A stretch of 64,000 nucleotides of DNA from Mucilaginibacter sp. PAMC 26640 (GCA_001596135.1 CP014773.1:5456001-5520000); one strand, 5' to 3'; counted from the first letter of the stretch, positions 16,665 through 26,083 are shown. A program made the numbers and translations. The notes: generated by a model not told the origin, from the sequence alone.

Positions 16665-18401
16665 ATGCAGGAATTAGACCCCACCATCCTTCAGAAAGCC
16701 AACTCATGGCTGGAAGGAAATTACGATGCTGATGTAAAAGCGCAGATCCAGAAAATGATCGACGATAAAGCTTACACCGAACTAACCGATTCATTTTACC
16801 GCGATTTAGAGTTTGGTACCGGCGGCTTGCGCGGAACAATGGGCCCCGGCAGTAACCGCATCAATAAATATACCATCGGCGCGGCCACACAGGGATTGGC
16901 TAATTATCTCAAAAAAACCTACCCGGGCGAAAAAATAAAAGTAGCTATCGCGCATGATAGCCGTAATAATGCTGACCTGTTCTCGGGCATTACTGCAGAT
17001 GTTTTCTCTGCAAACGATATTCACGTTTACTTTTTTAAAGCCCTGAGACCGACGCCCGAACTTTCGTTTGCGGTGCGCCATTTTGGCTGCAAAAGCGGTG
17101 TAATGCTTACCGCATCGCACAACCCTAAAGAGTATAATGGCTATAAGGCTTATGGTGATGACGGCGGCCAGTTTGTTGCCCCGCACGATAAGGCAGTTAT
17201 GGATGAAGTGGCCAAAATCACAAGTGTAGACGATGTTAAATTTACCCGCGTAGCTGCTAACATCGAAGAAATTGGCGAGGAGATAGATGCGCTTTACCTG
17301 GATAAGATCACCACACTTTCAGTGTCTCCGGATGCCATCAAACGCCAAAAAGATCTGAAAATAGTTTACTCGCCTATCCACGGTACGGGTATTACCCTGG
17401 TACCACAGGCACTGGAGCGTTTTGGTTTCGAGAATGTGATTTTGGTTGATGAGCAAACCACGCCGGATGGCAATTTCCCTACCGTGGTTTATCCAAACCC
17501 TGAAGAGAAAGAAGCGCTTACCTTAGCCCTTAAAAAAGCACAGGAAACAGACGCCGACCTGGTAATGGCTACCGACCCGGATGCCGACCGTGTTGGTATT
17601 GCTGTAAAAGATACCAATGGCGAATTTATCCTTCTGAACGGTAACCAAACCGGTACGATGCTCATCAACTACCTGCTTACCGCATGGCAGGAAAAAGGCA
17701 AGCTTACCGGCAAAGAGTATATTGTAAAAACCATTGTTACTACTTACCTTTTAGATAAAATAGCTGCCGCCAAAAACGTTACCTGCTATAACACACTTAC
17801 AGGCTTTAAATACATCGGCGAACTGATGACCAAATTTGAAGGGGAGCAGATCTTTATTGGTGGTGGCGAGGAAAGCTATGGATACTTAATAGGCGATTTT
17901 GTTCGCGATAAGGATGCAGTAGTATCAGCGGCATTCATTGCAGAAATGACCGCCTACTATAAAGATAAAGGCAGCAGCCTGTTCGAGGCTTTACTGGAGA
18001 CTTATGTGCAATACGGCATTTACAAGGAAAAACTAATTTCTCTTACTAAAAAAGGGAAAACTGGTGCAGAGGAGATTGTGGCGATGATGGAAAAATTCCG
18101 CAATAACCCGCCTGCAGAACTTGGCGGCTCAAAAGTGATCACGCTAAAGGATTACGAGAAACGTGTTGAAACCGATCTGGTAACCAACACTTCAAAACCT
18201 ATCGAATTACCAACATCCGATGTGTTACAGTTTATTACCGAAGATGGCAGCATCATCTCTGCACGCCCATCAGGTACCGAACCGAAGATCAAATTCTATT
18301 GCAGTGTAAATGGCAAACTGGCCAGCAAAGAGGCCTATGCCGAAACTGATAAAGGCCTTGACCAGAAGATCGATAAGATCATGGTTGATTTGGGTGTTTA
18401 G
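16665..18401 (+). CDS. Phosphoglucomutase/phosphomannomutase family enzyme
   Basis: This 578-residue phospho-sugar mutase interconverts hexose 1- and 6-phosphates, linking sugar uptake to nucleotide-sugar synthesis. It shows FGTGGLRGTMGPG (50-62), the phosphoserine loop TASHNPKEYNGYK with Ser151, the magnesium loop DPDADRVG near 306-313, the sugar-binding GGGEESYGYL and the phosphate-binding RPSGTEPKIKFY at the end. Length fits the PGM2-like class. It has its own terminator and appears monocistronic. Substrate preference (glucose or mannose) cannot be read with certainty. Confidence 0.94.
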   Translation: MQELDPTILQKANSWLEGNYDADVKAQIQKMIDDKAYTELTDSFYRDLEFGTGGLRGTMGPGSNRINKYTIGAATQGLANYLKKTYPGEKIKVAIAHDSRNNADLFSGITADVFSANDIHVYFFKALRPTPELSFAVRHFGCKSGVMLTASHNPKEYNGYKAYGDDGGQFVAPHDKAVMDEVAKITSVDDVKFTRVAANIEEIGEEIDALYLDKITTLSVSPDAIKRQKDLKIVYSPIHGTGITLVPQALERFGFENVILVDEQTTPDGNFPTVVYPNPEEKEALTLALKKAQETDADLVMATDPDADRVGIAVKDTNGEFILLNGNQTGTMLINYLLTAWQEKGKLTGKEYIVKTIVTTYLLDKIAAAKNVTCYNTLTGFKYIGELMTKFEGEQIFIGGGEESYGYLIGDFVRDKDAVVSAAFIAEMTAYYKDKGSSLFEALLETYVQYGIYKEKLISLTKKGKTGAEEIVAMMEKFRNNPPAELGGSKVITLKDYEKRVETDLVTNTSKPIELPTSDVLQFITEDGSIISARPSGTEPKIKFYCSVNGKLASKEAYAETDKGLDQKIDKIMVDLGV

Positions 18402-18413
18402 TCATTCCCTGCT

Positions 18414-18453
18414 TAAAAAAAGCCATCGATCCTTTCAAGACGATGGCTTTTTT
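18414..18453 (+). terminator. Terminator after the phosphoglucomutase gene
   Basis: A stem AAAAAAAGCCATCG / CGATGGCTTTTTT with a 12-base loop lies 13 bases after the stop codon and ends in a T run. Confidence 0.88.
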
Positions 18454-18697
18454 ATTGGCCAAAGCTAGCTTATTAATAGAGTCGAAAAGCAAATTGAAAA
18501 TGCTACAATTATAGGAGGAATGGATCATTAGGGAGCATGCAACCGTTCAATTAGAACAGGATGTAATCAATAATTAAACTCAGAATTAAACAGGCAAAAT
18601 AATTATAGTCAACAACTTTAGCATATTACAAAAGACAATGATTGTAAAAACATCTTCTTAACTTTTCCTACCTTTAAGCCCTAACCGTTAGCCTTTC

Positions 18698-19165
18698 ATG
18701 CCCTTCAGCGAAAACAATTATGCATTTACCGTGCAACAGAGCTTGCCGGCAACTATCGCGATACTAAATCACAACACCTTTTATAAGCATACCCTTAGCC
18801 GGGTTATTACCACAAAATATTTTATAGGCCAGGTAAATGATACCGATTTCCGCATCATTGGCGCATCAGCAAAATCACCGGCTTGTATCCTCAGCGGAAC
18901 ACTTGACCCTATTGATGAACAAACCACCATGGTGGAAATAAAAACCAGTTTGCATAAAGCGTTTCTTAGCATGTTTGTGATATGGACGGTATTGGCAGCG
19001 GCCGCCCTGATACTCCCTGCAATCATTCATTTCAATCAGCGGCTACTCGTTTCCGGCATTGTAGGCGCAGTTGCCGGTGCCGTTGTGTTTAGGCTTGCGC
19101 TGCACTTATTTTATGTGATAGCGCGCAATAAAAGCATCCGGCATATTGAAAGTATTCTGCAATAG
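18698..19165 (+). CDS. Small two-helix membrane protein, unknown
   Basis: A 155-residue protein of unknown function. The first 85 residues are soluble and resemble a small beta-rich domain (FTVQQSLPATIAIL, DFRIIGASAKSPACILSGTL, TTMVEIKTSLHKAF). Two hydrophobic helices follow (about 90-107 and 112-135), then a basic C-terminal tail. The pattern suggests an inner-membrane protein with a cytoplasmic N-terminal domain. Its stop is 54 bases before the M28 peptidase start. No named family was recognised. Confidence 0.6.
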   Translation: MPFSENNYAFTVQQSLPATIAILNHNTFYKHTLSRVITTKYFIGQVNDTDFRIIGASAKSPACILSGTLDPIDEQTTMVEIKTSLHKAFLSMFVIWTVLAAAALILPAIIHFNQRLLVSGIVGAVAGAVVFRLALHLFYVIARNKSIRHIESILQ

Positions 19166-19219
19166 TTACAGGTGAATAACACCTGTAGTATTTGTATATT
19201 TAGCAAACTAAACTACTCA

Positions 19220-20779
19220 ATGAAAGCATTTTACAGCAAAGCAATTATTTTTGCCGCATTACTTACCGGTAATAATATATATGCACAGGAAAAGATCGAC
19301 ACCTCCATATTTGGTAAGATCAGAAGGGCTGAAATGAACAGTTCACAAATTCCGCAAATTGCCCACTACCTTACCGATGTAGCTGGGCCAAGGCTTACCA
19401 ACTCCCCGGGCTACAAGCGAGCTGCCAACTGGGCCATAGCCACCATGACCAAATGGGGTTTAACCAACGCCGCGATGGAACCATGGGGCGAATTTGGTAA
19501 ACAATGGGAAATTGAAGATTTTAGTATGAGCATGCGTTCGCCATACATAGAACCGGTAAGGGCCTATGCCAGCCCCTGGAGCCCGGCTACCAATGGCCTG
19601 CAGCAGGGTGGAGTGTTTTTGGTAAGTCCCCAGCAATATGTAGATACAACCTATCTGGCCGGCCATGCGGCAGAAATGAAGGGCAAATTTATACTGGTAA
19701 CGGGTGGGCCGCTTGACAACGCGGCCAGTTTTGAACCCGCATCAGCCAGGTTGGCTGATACCGCGCTGGCAAATTTGAAAGATACCTATATGGTGACTAA
19801 AAAAGATTTAGCCATGTATCCCACCTATATGGCGCTTTATAAAAAGGCCGATGCACTGTTTAAAAAGGCCGGTGCAATTGCGTTGATCAGCGCGGGCAGA
19901 AACAGCAGCAACGGAACCGTTTTCGTTCAGGGTTACTACGGCTATAAATTGACCGATCCGGAAACCTTACCGCAGGTAACCATGGCGGCAGAAGACGGAC
20001 AAAAGATTAAACGCCTTGTGCAGTCCGGCCAAAAAGTTGAGTTATCGCTAAATATTAAAACCCGATTCTCTACAGACGATACAAAGGGTTACAACGTAGT
20101 GGGTGAACTGACCGGCAGTGACCCAAAACTAAAATCGCAAGTGGTTATGCTGGGCGGCCACCTGGATTCGTGGGCGGCGGCAACCGGCGCAACCGATAAT
20201 GCAGCAGGTTGTATTGTAATGATGGAAGCCATACGGCTGCTGGATTCATTGGGCCTTAAACCGAAACGCACCATCCGCATTGCTTTATGGGATGGCGAGG
20301 AACAGGGCCTGTTAGGCTCATACGGTTACGTAAAAAATCACTTCATCGATGCTACTAAATTTACGCTGAAACCAGAGCAGGCAAAAGTATCCGCCTATTT
20401 CAATTTAGATAATGGCACCGGTAAAATACGGGGCATTTACGCCCAGGGGAATACCGCAGTAAAACCTTTGTTTGAAGCATGGCTGAAACCATTTAATGAC
20501 TTGGGAGCCAATGTAGTCACCATGAGTAACACTGGCTCAACAGACCACCTTTCGTTCGACTGGGCAGGCATACCCGGCTTCCAGTTTGTGCAGGACCCTA
20601 TAGATTATGAAACCCGTACGCACCATAGCAACCTGGACGATTACGACCACCTGCAGATAGCCGATCTCAAACAGGCCGCGATAATTGTAGCCTCTTTTGT
20701 TTACCAGGCCGCAAACCGCCAGGACATGATGCCGAGAAAACCGCAGGTTAAGGAAAGCTTCGTCTTTGACGGGTTTTAA
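19220..20779 (+). CDS. Secreted M28 family zinc aminopeptidase
   Basis: This 519-residue peptidase carries a Sec signal peptide (residues 1-19, cleavage near YAQ). A PA-type insert lies about 130-270. The M28 zinc ligands are visible: His314 and Asp316 in GGHLDSW, bridging Asp326 in GATDNAAG, catalytic Glu360 and Glu361 in WDGEEQGLLGS, then Asp in YFNLDNGTG and a late His in RTHHSNLDDYDH. It removes N-terminal amino acids in the periplasm or outside. The start at 19220 is chosen because it begins the signal peptide; Met 19172 is in frame but adds a non-signal stretch. A strong terminator follows. Confidence 0.92.
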   Translation: MKAFYSKAIIFAALLTGNNIYAQEKIDTSIFGKIRRAEMNSSQIPQIAHYLTDVAGPRLTNSPGYKRAANWAIATMTKWGLTNAAMEPWGEFGKQWEIEDFSMSMRSPYIEPVRAYASPWSPATNGLQQGGVFLVSPQQYVDTTYLAGHAAEMKGKFILVTGGPLDNAASFEPASARLADTALANLKDTYMVTKKDLAMYPTYMALYKKADALFKKAGAIALISAGRNSSNGTVFVQGYYGYKLTDPETLPQVTMAAEDGQKIKRLVQSGQKVELSLNIKTRFSTDDTKGYNVVGELTGSDPKLKSQVVMLGGHLDSWAAATGATDNAAGCIVMMEAIRLLDSLGLKPKRTIRIALWDGEEQGLLGSYGYVKNHFIDATKFTLKPEQAKVSAYFNLDNGTGKIRGIYAQGNTAVKPLFEAWLKPFNDLGANVVTMSNTGSTDHLSFDWAGIPGFQFVQDPIDYETRTHHSNLDDYDHLQIADLKQAAIIVASFVYQAANRQDMMPRKPQVKESFVFDGF

Positions 20780-20796
20780 CAATTCTTCAAAATATT

Positions 20797-20830
20797 ACAG
20801 AAAAAGCCGGGGAGATCCGGCTTTTTCTGT
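20797..20830 (+). terminator. Terminator after the M28 peptidase
   Basis: A perfect 14-bp stem (ACAGAAAAAGCCGG / CCGGCTTTTTCTGT) with loop GGAGAT lies 17 bases past the stop codon and is followed by TTTTC. Confidence 0.9.
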
Positions 20831-21005
20831 TTTCATTTAGCTACAACTAGTTCCAGGGCAACCGAGTTCCGCCTGATATATCCCAGCTTATCTGTAATGG
20901 ATCCCCCACTAATGATTAATATTCTTCAATACTTGGTCGAAAATGAACGTTAAAACCGGTCATCGAAAAGCTATTTGTCATCTGCTTCTAACAATAAAAT
21001 ATTAA

Positions 21006-21023
21006 TTGGAACAATCATTCCAA
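21006..21023. promoter_or_regulatory. Operator 1, likely TetR-family site
   Basis: The palindrome TTGGAA-CAATCA-TTCCAA overlaps the -33 region of the promoter whose -7 box is at 21031. A near-identical half-set occurs at 21040-21053. The TetR-type gene at 21917 is the obvious candidate to bind both. Confidence 0.65.
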
Positions 21024-21030
21024 ATCTCTA

Positions 21031-21038
21031 TACATTTG
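21031..21038 (+). promoter_or_regulatory. Promoter -7 box of the SDR gene
   Basis: TACATTTG is a full TAnnTTTG match, placed between the two operator palindromes and 41 bases before the start codon at 21079. A TTG at 21006-21008 has suitable -33 spacing. Confidence 0.65.
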
Positions 21039-21039
21039 C

Positions 21040-21053
21040 GGAACGATTATTCC
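21040..21053. promoter_or_regulatory. Operator 2, likely TetR-family site
   Basis: GGAA-CGATTA-TTCC shares its arms and most of its centre with operator 1. Centres are 32 bp apart, about three helical turns, and this copy covers the expected transcription start. Confidence 0.65.
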
Positions 21054-21078
21054 AAAAACAAATCTTAAAACAAACAAA

Positions 21079-21828
21079 ATGACAAAATTAGCAAACAAGG
21101 TAGCAGTAGTTACCGGCGCATCTAAAGGTATAGGTGCCCAAATAGCAAAAAGTTTAGCAGCAGATGGTGCTTCGGTTGTGGTAAATTATTCATCGGCCAA
21201 AGACGGTGCTGATAAAGTAGTTGCGGAAATTGTTGCCAACGGCGGCAGCGCCATTGCCATTCAGGGCGATGTTTCCAAATCAGCAGATGTAATTAATCTT
21301 TTCAATCAGGCAAAAAGCAGCTATGGCCCCGTAGATGTACTGGTGAATAATGCAGGTGTATACCAGTTCACAACATTGGCCGATGTTACCGAAGAAGAAT
21401 TTCACCGCCAGTTCAATATCAATGTATTAGGCCTGCTACTGGCATCGCGCGAAGCGGTAAACAATTTTAACCCAAATGGTGGCAGCATTATCAACATTGG
21501 CTCGGCGGTAACCGCTATTACCCCTCCGGGCAGCGCTATTTACACGGCTACCAAGGCAGCTGTCGAATCGATCACACACGTATTGGCTAAAGAACTGGGC
21601 GCAAAAAACATCCGCGTAAATTCGCTTAACCCGGGCATGGTAGAAACAGAGGGCACACATACCGCTGGATTCATCGGCAGTGATTTCCACCATGAAGCAG
21701 TACGTACTACACCTCTGGGCCGTATCGGCCAGCCGGAAGATATTTCCCTGGTGGCATCCTTCCTGGCTTCTGACGATTCCCGTTGGTTAACAGGCGAAAC
21801 ACTGATAGCAAGTGGCGGCGTAAGATAA
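21079..21828 (+). CDS. SDR family oxidoreductase (glucose dehydrogenase-like)
   Basis: A 249-residue classical short-chain dehydrogenase. It has TGASKGIGAQ (12-21), NNAG (90-93), and the catalytic set Ser142, Tyr155 and Lys159. The end TGETLIASGGVR is typical. NADP preference is suggested by Ser-Ser-Ala after strand 2 (NYSSAKDGADK). The substrate is unknown; such genes are commonly annotated as glucose 1-dehydrogenase-like. It is preceded by a promoter flanked by two TetR-type palindromes and followed by a terminator and then a TetR gene, so it is probably the repressed target of that regulator. Confidence 0.87.
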   Translation: MTKLANKVAVVTGASKGIGAQIAKSLAADGASVVVNYSSAKDGADKVVAEIVANGGSAIAIQGDVSKSADVINLFNQAKSSYGPVDVLVNNAGVYQFTTLADVTEEEFHRQFNINVLGLLLASREAVNNFNPNGGSIINIGSAVTAITPPGSAIYTATKAAVESITHVLAKELGAKNIRVNSLNPGMVETEGTHTAGFIGSDFHHEAVRTTPLGRIGQPEDISLVASFLASDDSRWLTGETLIASGGVR

Positions 21829-21837
21829 TTCCTTTAA

Positions 21838-21860
21838 AGCAGGCTGCCGGGCAGCCTGCT
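21838..21860 (+). terminator. Hairpin between the SDR and TetR genes
   Basis: A perfect 10-bp GC-rich stem (AGCAGGCTGC / GCAGCCTGCT) with a CGG loop lies 9 bases after the SDR stop and is followed by GTTAATTT. It would attenuate read-through into the TetR gene. Confidence 0.7.
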
Positions 21861-21916
21861 GTTAATTTCATTTAAAATAGATAGCTTTGCTCTTTAAAGG
21901 GCAAAGCTTATCTGCT

Positions 21917-22498
21917 ATGGCAAGAACTAAAGATTTTGATGAGGATGAGGTGCTGAAAAAAGCAATAGCACTTTTTTGGCGCAAAGGCTACAGCGCAACC
22001 TCCATGCAGGACCTGGTGGATGGGTTGGGTATCAGCCGCTCCAGTTTATATGATACCTATGGCGATAAGCACACCTTATACCTCAGAGCCCTGGAAAGCT
22101 ACCAGGCCGCTGGCTCCGGCCAAATGTGTAACATCATTAGTAACGCTACATCTGCAAAAGATTCCATCAGGAAATTATTGGGGCTTGTAATTGGTCAGCT
22201 GGAGGCAGATGCTGAGCGTAAGGGTTGCTTTATGGTGAATGCTGAAGTAGAAACCGCCCCGCATGACGAACAGGTAAATTCGATGATCTGCCGGAATGAC
22301 GAACAGGTAGAAAATGCTTTTTACGCCGCCATAACAAAAGGACAGGCTAACGGCGAGATCCCGGCAAATAAAGATGCACGGGCACTGGCCCGCTTTACGT
22401 TTAATACGGTAAAAGGTATCCGGGTATCAGCCAAATCAACTAACGATAAAGCATTTTTTGATGACATCATTAATGTATCGATGTCGGTATTTGATTGA
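21917..22498 (+). CDS. TetR/AcrR family transcriptional regulator
   Basis: This 193-residue regulator has an N-terminal HTH (about 8-55) with FDEDEVLKKAIALFWRKGYSATSMQDLVDGLGISRSSLYDTYGDKHTLYLRAL, the classic TetR pattern. The C-terminal ligand-binding domain resembles the TetR_C group seen with SDR or efflux targets (GCFMVNAEVETAPHDEQV). The start at 21917 removes ten non-conserved residues. It is encoded just after the SDR gene, and the paired GGAAC-ATTCC palindromes upstream of that gene are its likely operators, giving a small ligand-responsive unit. Confidence 0.9.
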   Translation: MARTKDFDEDEVLKKAIALFWRKGYSATSMQDLVDGLGISRSSLYDTYGDKHTLYLRALESYQAAGSGQMCNIISNATSAKDSIRKLLGLVIGQLEADAERKGCFMVNAEVETAPHDEQVNSMICRNDEQVENAFYAAITKGQANGEIPANKDARALARFTFNTVKGIRVSAKSTNDKAFFDDIINVSMSVFD

Positions 22499-22561
22499 GT
22501 CGTTCAAGATTTGACCAAGGTGGCGGTTGCCGCCGGCAATTTCGCTTGTTCTAGTGTACTA

Positions 22562-23641
22562 TCAAGATTTTGTCTTCACCATTGTATGCTTCCTCAGCAA
22601 GTTAATCACTACATAAGCACCGATCATAGCCGGGAAAAACAATAAGAACGAGCGTTGTAACAGCGTGAAGATCGGCAGTAATGCGGCTGGCACAATTCTG
22701 CCAAACAATACCGAGATACCCACCTCGGCAAATCCACTACCACCAGGACTTGGTGCAAAATAGATCATGAACTGGATAAGCACCTGGATGGAGATTACCT
22801 GGATGAGGCTGGCCTGTACCCCTAGGCCCAGTAAGATCACATATTGCAAACAATATTTGTTCAGATACAGGCAGGTGGTGATCAGCAAACTTAACGGAAA
22901 CAGCGATGGGTTTTTGGTAAGAATAACACTGCAGGTTTTTTGGTAACTGCTGATGCCTTTGTAAGAACTTTCGGCCCAGCGGGTAAGCTTGGGGCGACTT
23001 TTTGGAAAGATAGATGATAAACCCGATGCCAATTTTTTGATAATGATCCCCATCCAAACCGGTTTCCAGAAAGCAAGCAAAAATGCCATAAGGAATAGCA
23101 GGAAGAAAGTGAAGCCATACTTAAGCATAGCAGGAATGATACCGCTGATTTCCCCGGTATCCATCAGCATAATAGCTACAAAACCAGCCAGCGGCATAAA
23201 AATAAGTGTAGCGCCGAGGTTGATTAGGTTAATGGCGAAGGAATCAATAAAAGATACGCCAGCACTGGTATAAACGTAAATTTGAGCAGGGCCGGCGCCG
23301 CCATGGGCCGGTGTTACTGCGCCCATAAACATATTGGCTACATTTGCCCTGAAGCTTACCCAAGCCGATACCTCAGGGTTTAGTTTGCGAATATAGATAT
23401 GGTTACGCCAAGCTCCCATCGTTAAATCTGCAGCGAGCATCACAAAACAAATGGCTATGTATTTATAGGAGATATGCGTTAAAGCATTGAGTGTATTACC
23501 TGTATTGGTGTAAAAGAAAATGCCGGCAATGGTAATCACCGTTATCAGAGCAAACCATACAATACCTTTGATGATAATACCCTTGTTAAAAACCCTGTTA
23601 ACTTCTTGCTTCTGTTCCTTAACAACTTCCTGCTCAGTCAT
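22562..23641 (-). CDS. Lysylphosphatidylglycerol synthase TM-region/UPF0104 family protein
   Basis: A 359-residue integral membrane protein with about eight hydrophobic helices, matching the flippase-like membrane domain of MprF (LPG_synthase_TM). Landmarks are GAWRNHIYIRKLNPEVS, FRANVANMFMGAVTPAHGGAGPAQIYVY and FAPSPGGSGFAEVGIS. Stand-alone members are thought to move lipids across the inner membrane, but the cargo is not established. There is no soluble aminoacyl-transferase domain. The gene follows the phosphodiesterase gene by 28 bases and is probably cotranscribed with it, which suggests a joint role in lipid-linked envelope chemistry. Confidence 0.85.
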   Translation of the reverse strand: MTEQEVVKEQKQEVNRVFNKGIIIKGIVWFALITVITIAGIFFYTNTGNTLNALTHISYKYIAICFVMLAADLTMGAWRNHIYIRKLNPEVSAWVSFRANVANMFMGAVTPAHGGAGPAQIYVYTSAGVSFIDSFAINLINLGATLIFMPLAGFVAIMLMDTGEISGIIPAMLKYGFTFFLLFLMAFLLAFWKPVWMGIIIKKLASGLSSIFPKSRPKLTRWAESSYKGISSYQKTCSVILTKNPSLFPLSLLITTCLYLNKYCLQYVILLGLGVQASLIQVISIQVLIQFMIYFAPSPGGSGFAEVGISVLFGRIVPAALLPIFTLLQRSFLLFFPAMIGAYVVINLLRKHTMVKTKS

Positions 23642-23669
23642 TACTAATACTCAAATTTTGCCTAATATA

Positions 23670-25091
23670 TTAAAATAATGGTTCGCCTTCAGATTTTTCA
23701 GGAGTGATACCTTTCCACTTCAGAATGGTATCGAACAGATCTGCAGTACGTGCCGGGCGGGTGGCCCAATTCTTTTGATTATAGATCAAGGGTACATGAA
23801 TATGCTGGCGATGCAATGAACCGTGTGAGCCTACATGCTCCGGATATTCCCAAAAGTCCCGCAGATCATAACCCACTGCTGCACTGATTACGATATCACC
23901 CGCTCTGCGGCTTTGAAACAATTGATAGATCTGGAAAACGGCATCCGGATAATCAGTATCAAAAGTAGCTTCTAAAATACCTCTGTGGCCGTGGGCGGTA
24001 ACTACACCGCCGTATTTTAACACGTCTGCTGTTAGAGGGTCATAGGTAAATACATCGTCTTTAACCGAGATTTTAGCTTTTCCATCGCGGTTGTGTACAG
24101 TAAAAGTTTGTGGGCTGTCGCCCCGGTAAATGGCAAAATCCACGGCCTCTTCTTTTATCAACTTTTCCAGCTTATCACTTCCCATAGTTGCCATGATCTC
24201 GCTTTCGCGGAGCACATGGTCGCCTTCATGGTTCAGCAAGTGGATACTTCCAAAGGAGTTACCGGAGATCATCACTGCAGATTTCGGATTACTTTTCCAG
24301 ATAACAGGGTAATAAACAGATTTAAGGCCGTTGTTGGTCATCCAGTCGCCCAGGTCAAGGTGCTTGGTGGTAGGCGTAAGACCATGGTCTGATGTAAGCA
24401 CAAACAAGGTATCATCCCACCAGCCTTTTTGTTCCAGCTTGGCCCTAACGGTGCCCAGGCTGTCATCAACTATTTTATATGCCTTAATTGTACGCTCATC
24501 ACGAATATCATGATAATGCGAATCCCAGTCCACGCTCGGGAAGACAGCAAAGAGGAAGTCAAAATCTTTTCCGGAATTAAGCATGTCCATGATTCTATTA
24601 TGACCCTGCAAATCAACCGGATGATGTATTTGTTTAAAATGTGCTTTGGTGTAAAGCCAGCCCTTTCCCTTTTTACCCAGATCGTATTCGTCCGGAACGC
24701 TGCGGGTAATCATGTTATACACATTATACGATTCGCCCATTAGCTCAAACAGCGTGGGTTTATCGGGGTGCATATCGGTATTAAACCAAGCTGCCTCGGG
24801 GCCGCAATAACTGCGCATGGCATTTTTATTCCAGCGGGTACGTTTAAATTCCTTTTTATCAAACCAGCGGATACCGGTAATATCTTGTGTACCCGGAAAA
24901 TGTCCGGTAAGGAAGGGCAGGTAGGCTGGCCCTGTAGTAGATGGAAAACAAGTAGTAGCTTTACGATAAGTACCCTCGTCAATGATTCTTTTTATATTAG
25001 GAAGAATGCCCCTAGCCAACAATTCGGGTAATACTTCACTATGGGCGCCGTCTACCAAATAAAACAGCACACGCTTTTTGCTTTGTATCAA
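23670..25091 (-). CDS. Alkaline phosphatase superfamily phosphodiesterase (NPP type)
   Basis: A 473-residue metal-dependent hydrolase of the type I phosphodiesterase/nucleotide pyrophosphatase family. It has the first metal Asp14 in YLVDGAHSEV, the nucleophile region CFPSTTGPAYLPFLTG with Thr53 aligned to the NPP catalytic Thr, VDWDSHYHD for the second metal site, and TSDHGL for the Asp-His pair. A late GSHGSLHRQH supplies another His. No clear signal peptide is seen, so it may be cytoplasmic or exported unusually. It is the first gene of a pair with the UPF0104 membrane protein. The substrate is unknown; phospholipid head groups are one possibility. Confidence 0.88.
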   Translation of the reverse strand: MIQSKKRVLFYLVDGAHSEVLPELLARGILPNIKRIIDEGTYRKATTCFPSTTGPAYLPFLTGHFPGTQDITGIRWFDKKEFKRTRWNKNAMRSYCGPEAAWFNTDMHPDKPTLFELMGESYNVYNMITRSVPDEYDLGKKGKGWLYTKAHFKQIHHPVDLQGHNRIMDMLNSGKDFDFLFAVFPSVDWDSHYHDIRDERTIKAYKIVDDSLGTVRAKLEQKGWWDDTLFVLTSDHGLTPTTKHLDLGDWMTNNGLKSVYYPVIWKSNPKSAVMISGNSFGSIHLLNHEGDHVLRESEIMATMGSDKLEKLIKEEAVDFAIYRGDSPQTFTVHNRDGKAKISVKDDVFTYDPLTADVLKYGGVVTAHGHRGILEATFDTDYPDAVFQIYQLFQSRRAGDIVISAAVGYDLRDFWEYPEHVGSHGSLHRQHIHVPLIYNQKNWATRPARTADLFDTILKWKGITPEKSEGEPLF

Positions 25092-25221
25092 AGTAAATTA
25101 TATTTGCAACAACGCCAAAATGCAGCATATGTCGTTTTCAGTCAATGGTGCAAAGGTAAAGTAATTTAATAATACAAAATAGGCCGGTCTTACCAATAAA
25201 AGTTAAAATACGTTAAGGACT

Positions 25222-25590
25222 TTATTGGATATGTTTTTTAATGATAGCCGAGAGATCCACCAAGTCGAATGGTTTTTTCAAATATCCATCAGCCATCCCC
25301 GCTTCAGCAATTTCTTTAATATTGCTTACTGCAGATAGAATAATAACCGGGATATTGCCAGTGGCCGGGTTAGATTTAAGCTGCTTGCTTAATTGCTGGC
25401 CATTAGCATCACTGCTCCACTCAGTAAGCCAATTATCAAGCAGAATGATATCAGGCTGATGCTGATCAATCGATTTCAATATTTTTGCATCTTCAGAAGA
25501 GATCACTTCGTACCCCTCCTCCTGAAGGAAATAAGTAACCGTATCCCTAATGTCTTTGTCATCTTCAATAACTAAAACTTTCTTAGCCAT
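25222..25590 (-). CDS. Single-domain response regulator
   Basis: A 122-residue stand-alone receiver domain. Asp10 and Asp11 form the acidic pocket, Asp52 in ILLDNWLTEW is the phospho-acceptor, and LKKPFD carries the conserved Lys. The loop after the phosphorylation site has a longer-than-usual WLTEWSSDANGQQ segment. No output domain is present, so it acts through a partner, as in CheY or Spo0F-type relays. No histidine kinase is adjacent. Confidence 0.9.
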   Translation of the reverse strand: MAKKVLVIEDDKDIRDTVTYFLQEEGYEVISSEDAKILKSIDQHQPDIILLDNWLTEWSSDANGQQLSKQLKSNPATGNIPVIILSAVSNIKEIAEAGMADGYLKKPFDLVDLSAIIKKHIQ

Positions 25591-25696
25591 AATAGTGTCC
25601 TGGTAGGTTGTAAAATATATCTGTAATTAACGTATCGGAAAATATATATTTTAACAGTTACATTTAAATTTTGTTTACACCGCTCATTAAACTGTG

Positions 25697-25987
25697 CTAA
25701 ATTAGACGTGTTAAAATCTTAACATCTGCAGGGCTAACCAACAAAGCCGGGGATATATGAACAAAGTATTTGTAGTGCGAAGTCTCCATGTGCATTGCTA
25801 AGGCGTCTTCATCCTTCCATTCCTCTTCAATAACGTACCGGTTGGTTTCGTCTTTATATTGGTATAGTTCGTAAGCAATACACCCTTCTTCTTTCACAGA
25901 AGCGTTAACTAATTTTTTCAATTCGGTATCTAACGCGCCCTCTGCATCTTTTTTGCAGTGCAAAGAGGCCAATAAACTAATGCTCAT
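25697..25987 (-). CDS. Antibiotic biosynthesis monooxygenase (ABM/YgiN-like) domain protein
   Basis: A 96-residue ferredoxin-like ABM-domain protein. The pattern LVNASVKEEGCIAYELYQYKDETNRYVIEEEWKDEDALAMHMETSHYKYF matches YgiN-type putative quinol monooxygenases, which act as small dimers on quinols or related aromatics. The conserved E-W and H-x-x-S-x-H features are present. It is monocistronic. Enzymatic activity is not certain because many family members are uncharacterised. Confidence 0.85.
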   Translation of the reverse strand: MSISLLASLHCKKDAEGALDTELKKLVNASVKEEGCIAYELYQYKDETNRYVIEEEWKDEDALAMHMETSHYKYFVHISPALLVSPADVKILTRLI

Positions 25988-26083
25988 AAGCTGTTTTTTT
26001 AAAATAAACGGCCAACAGATATTGTTTGTTTAGCAACTAATTGTAAAATTTTTTAACCATGCCTATATGGCATTGCTAACCGG

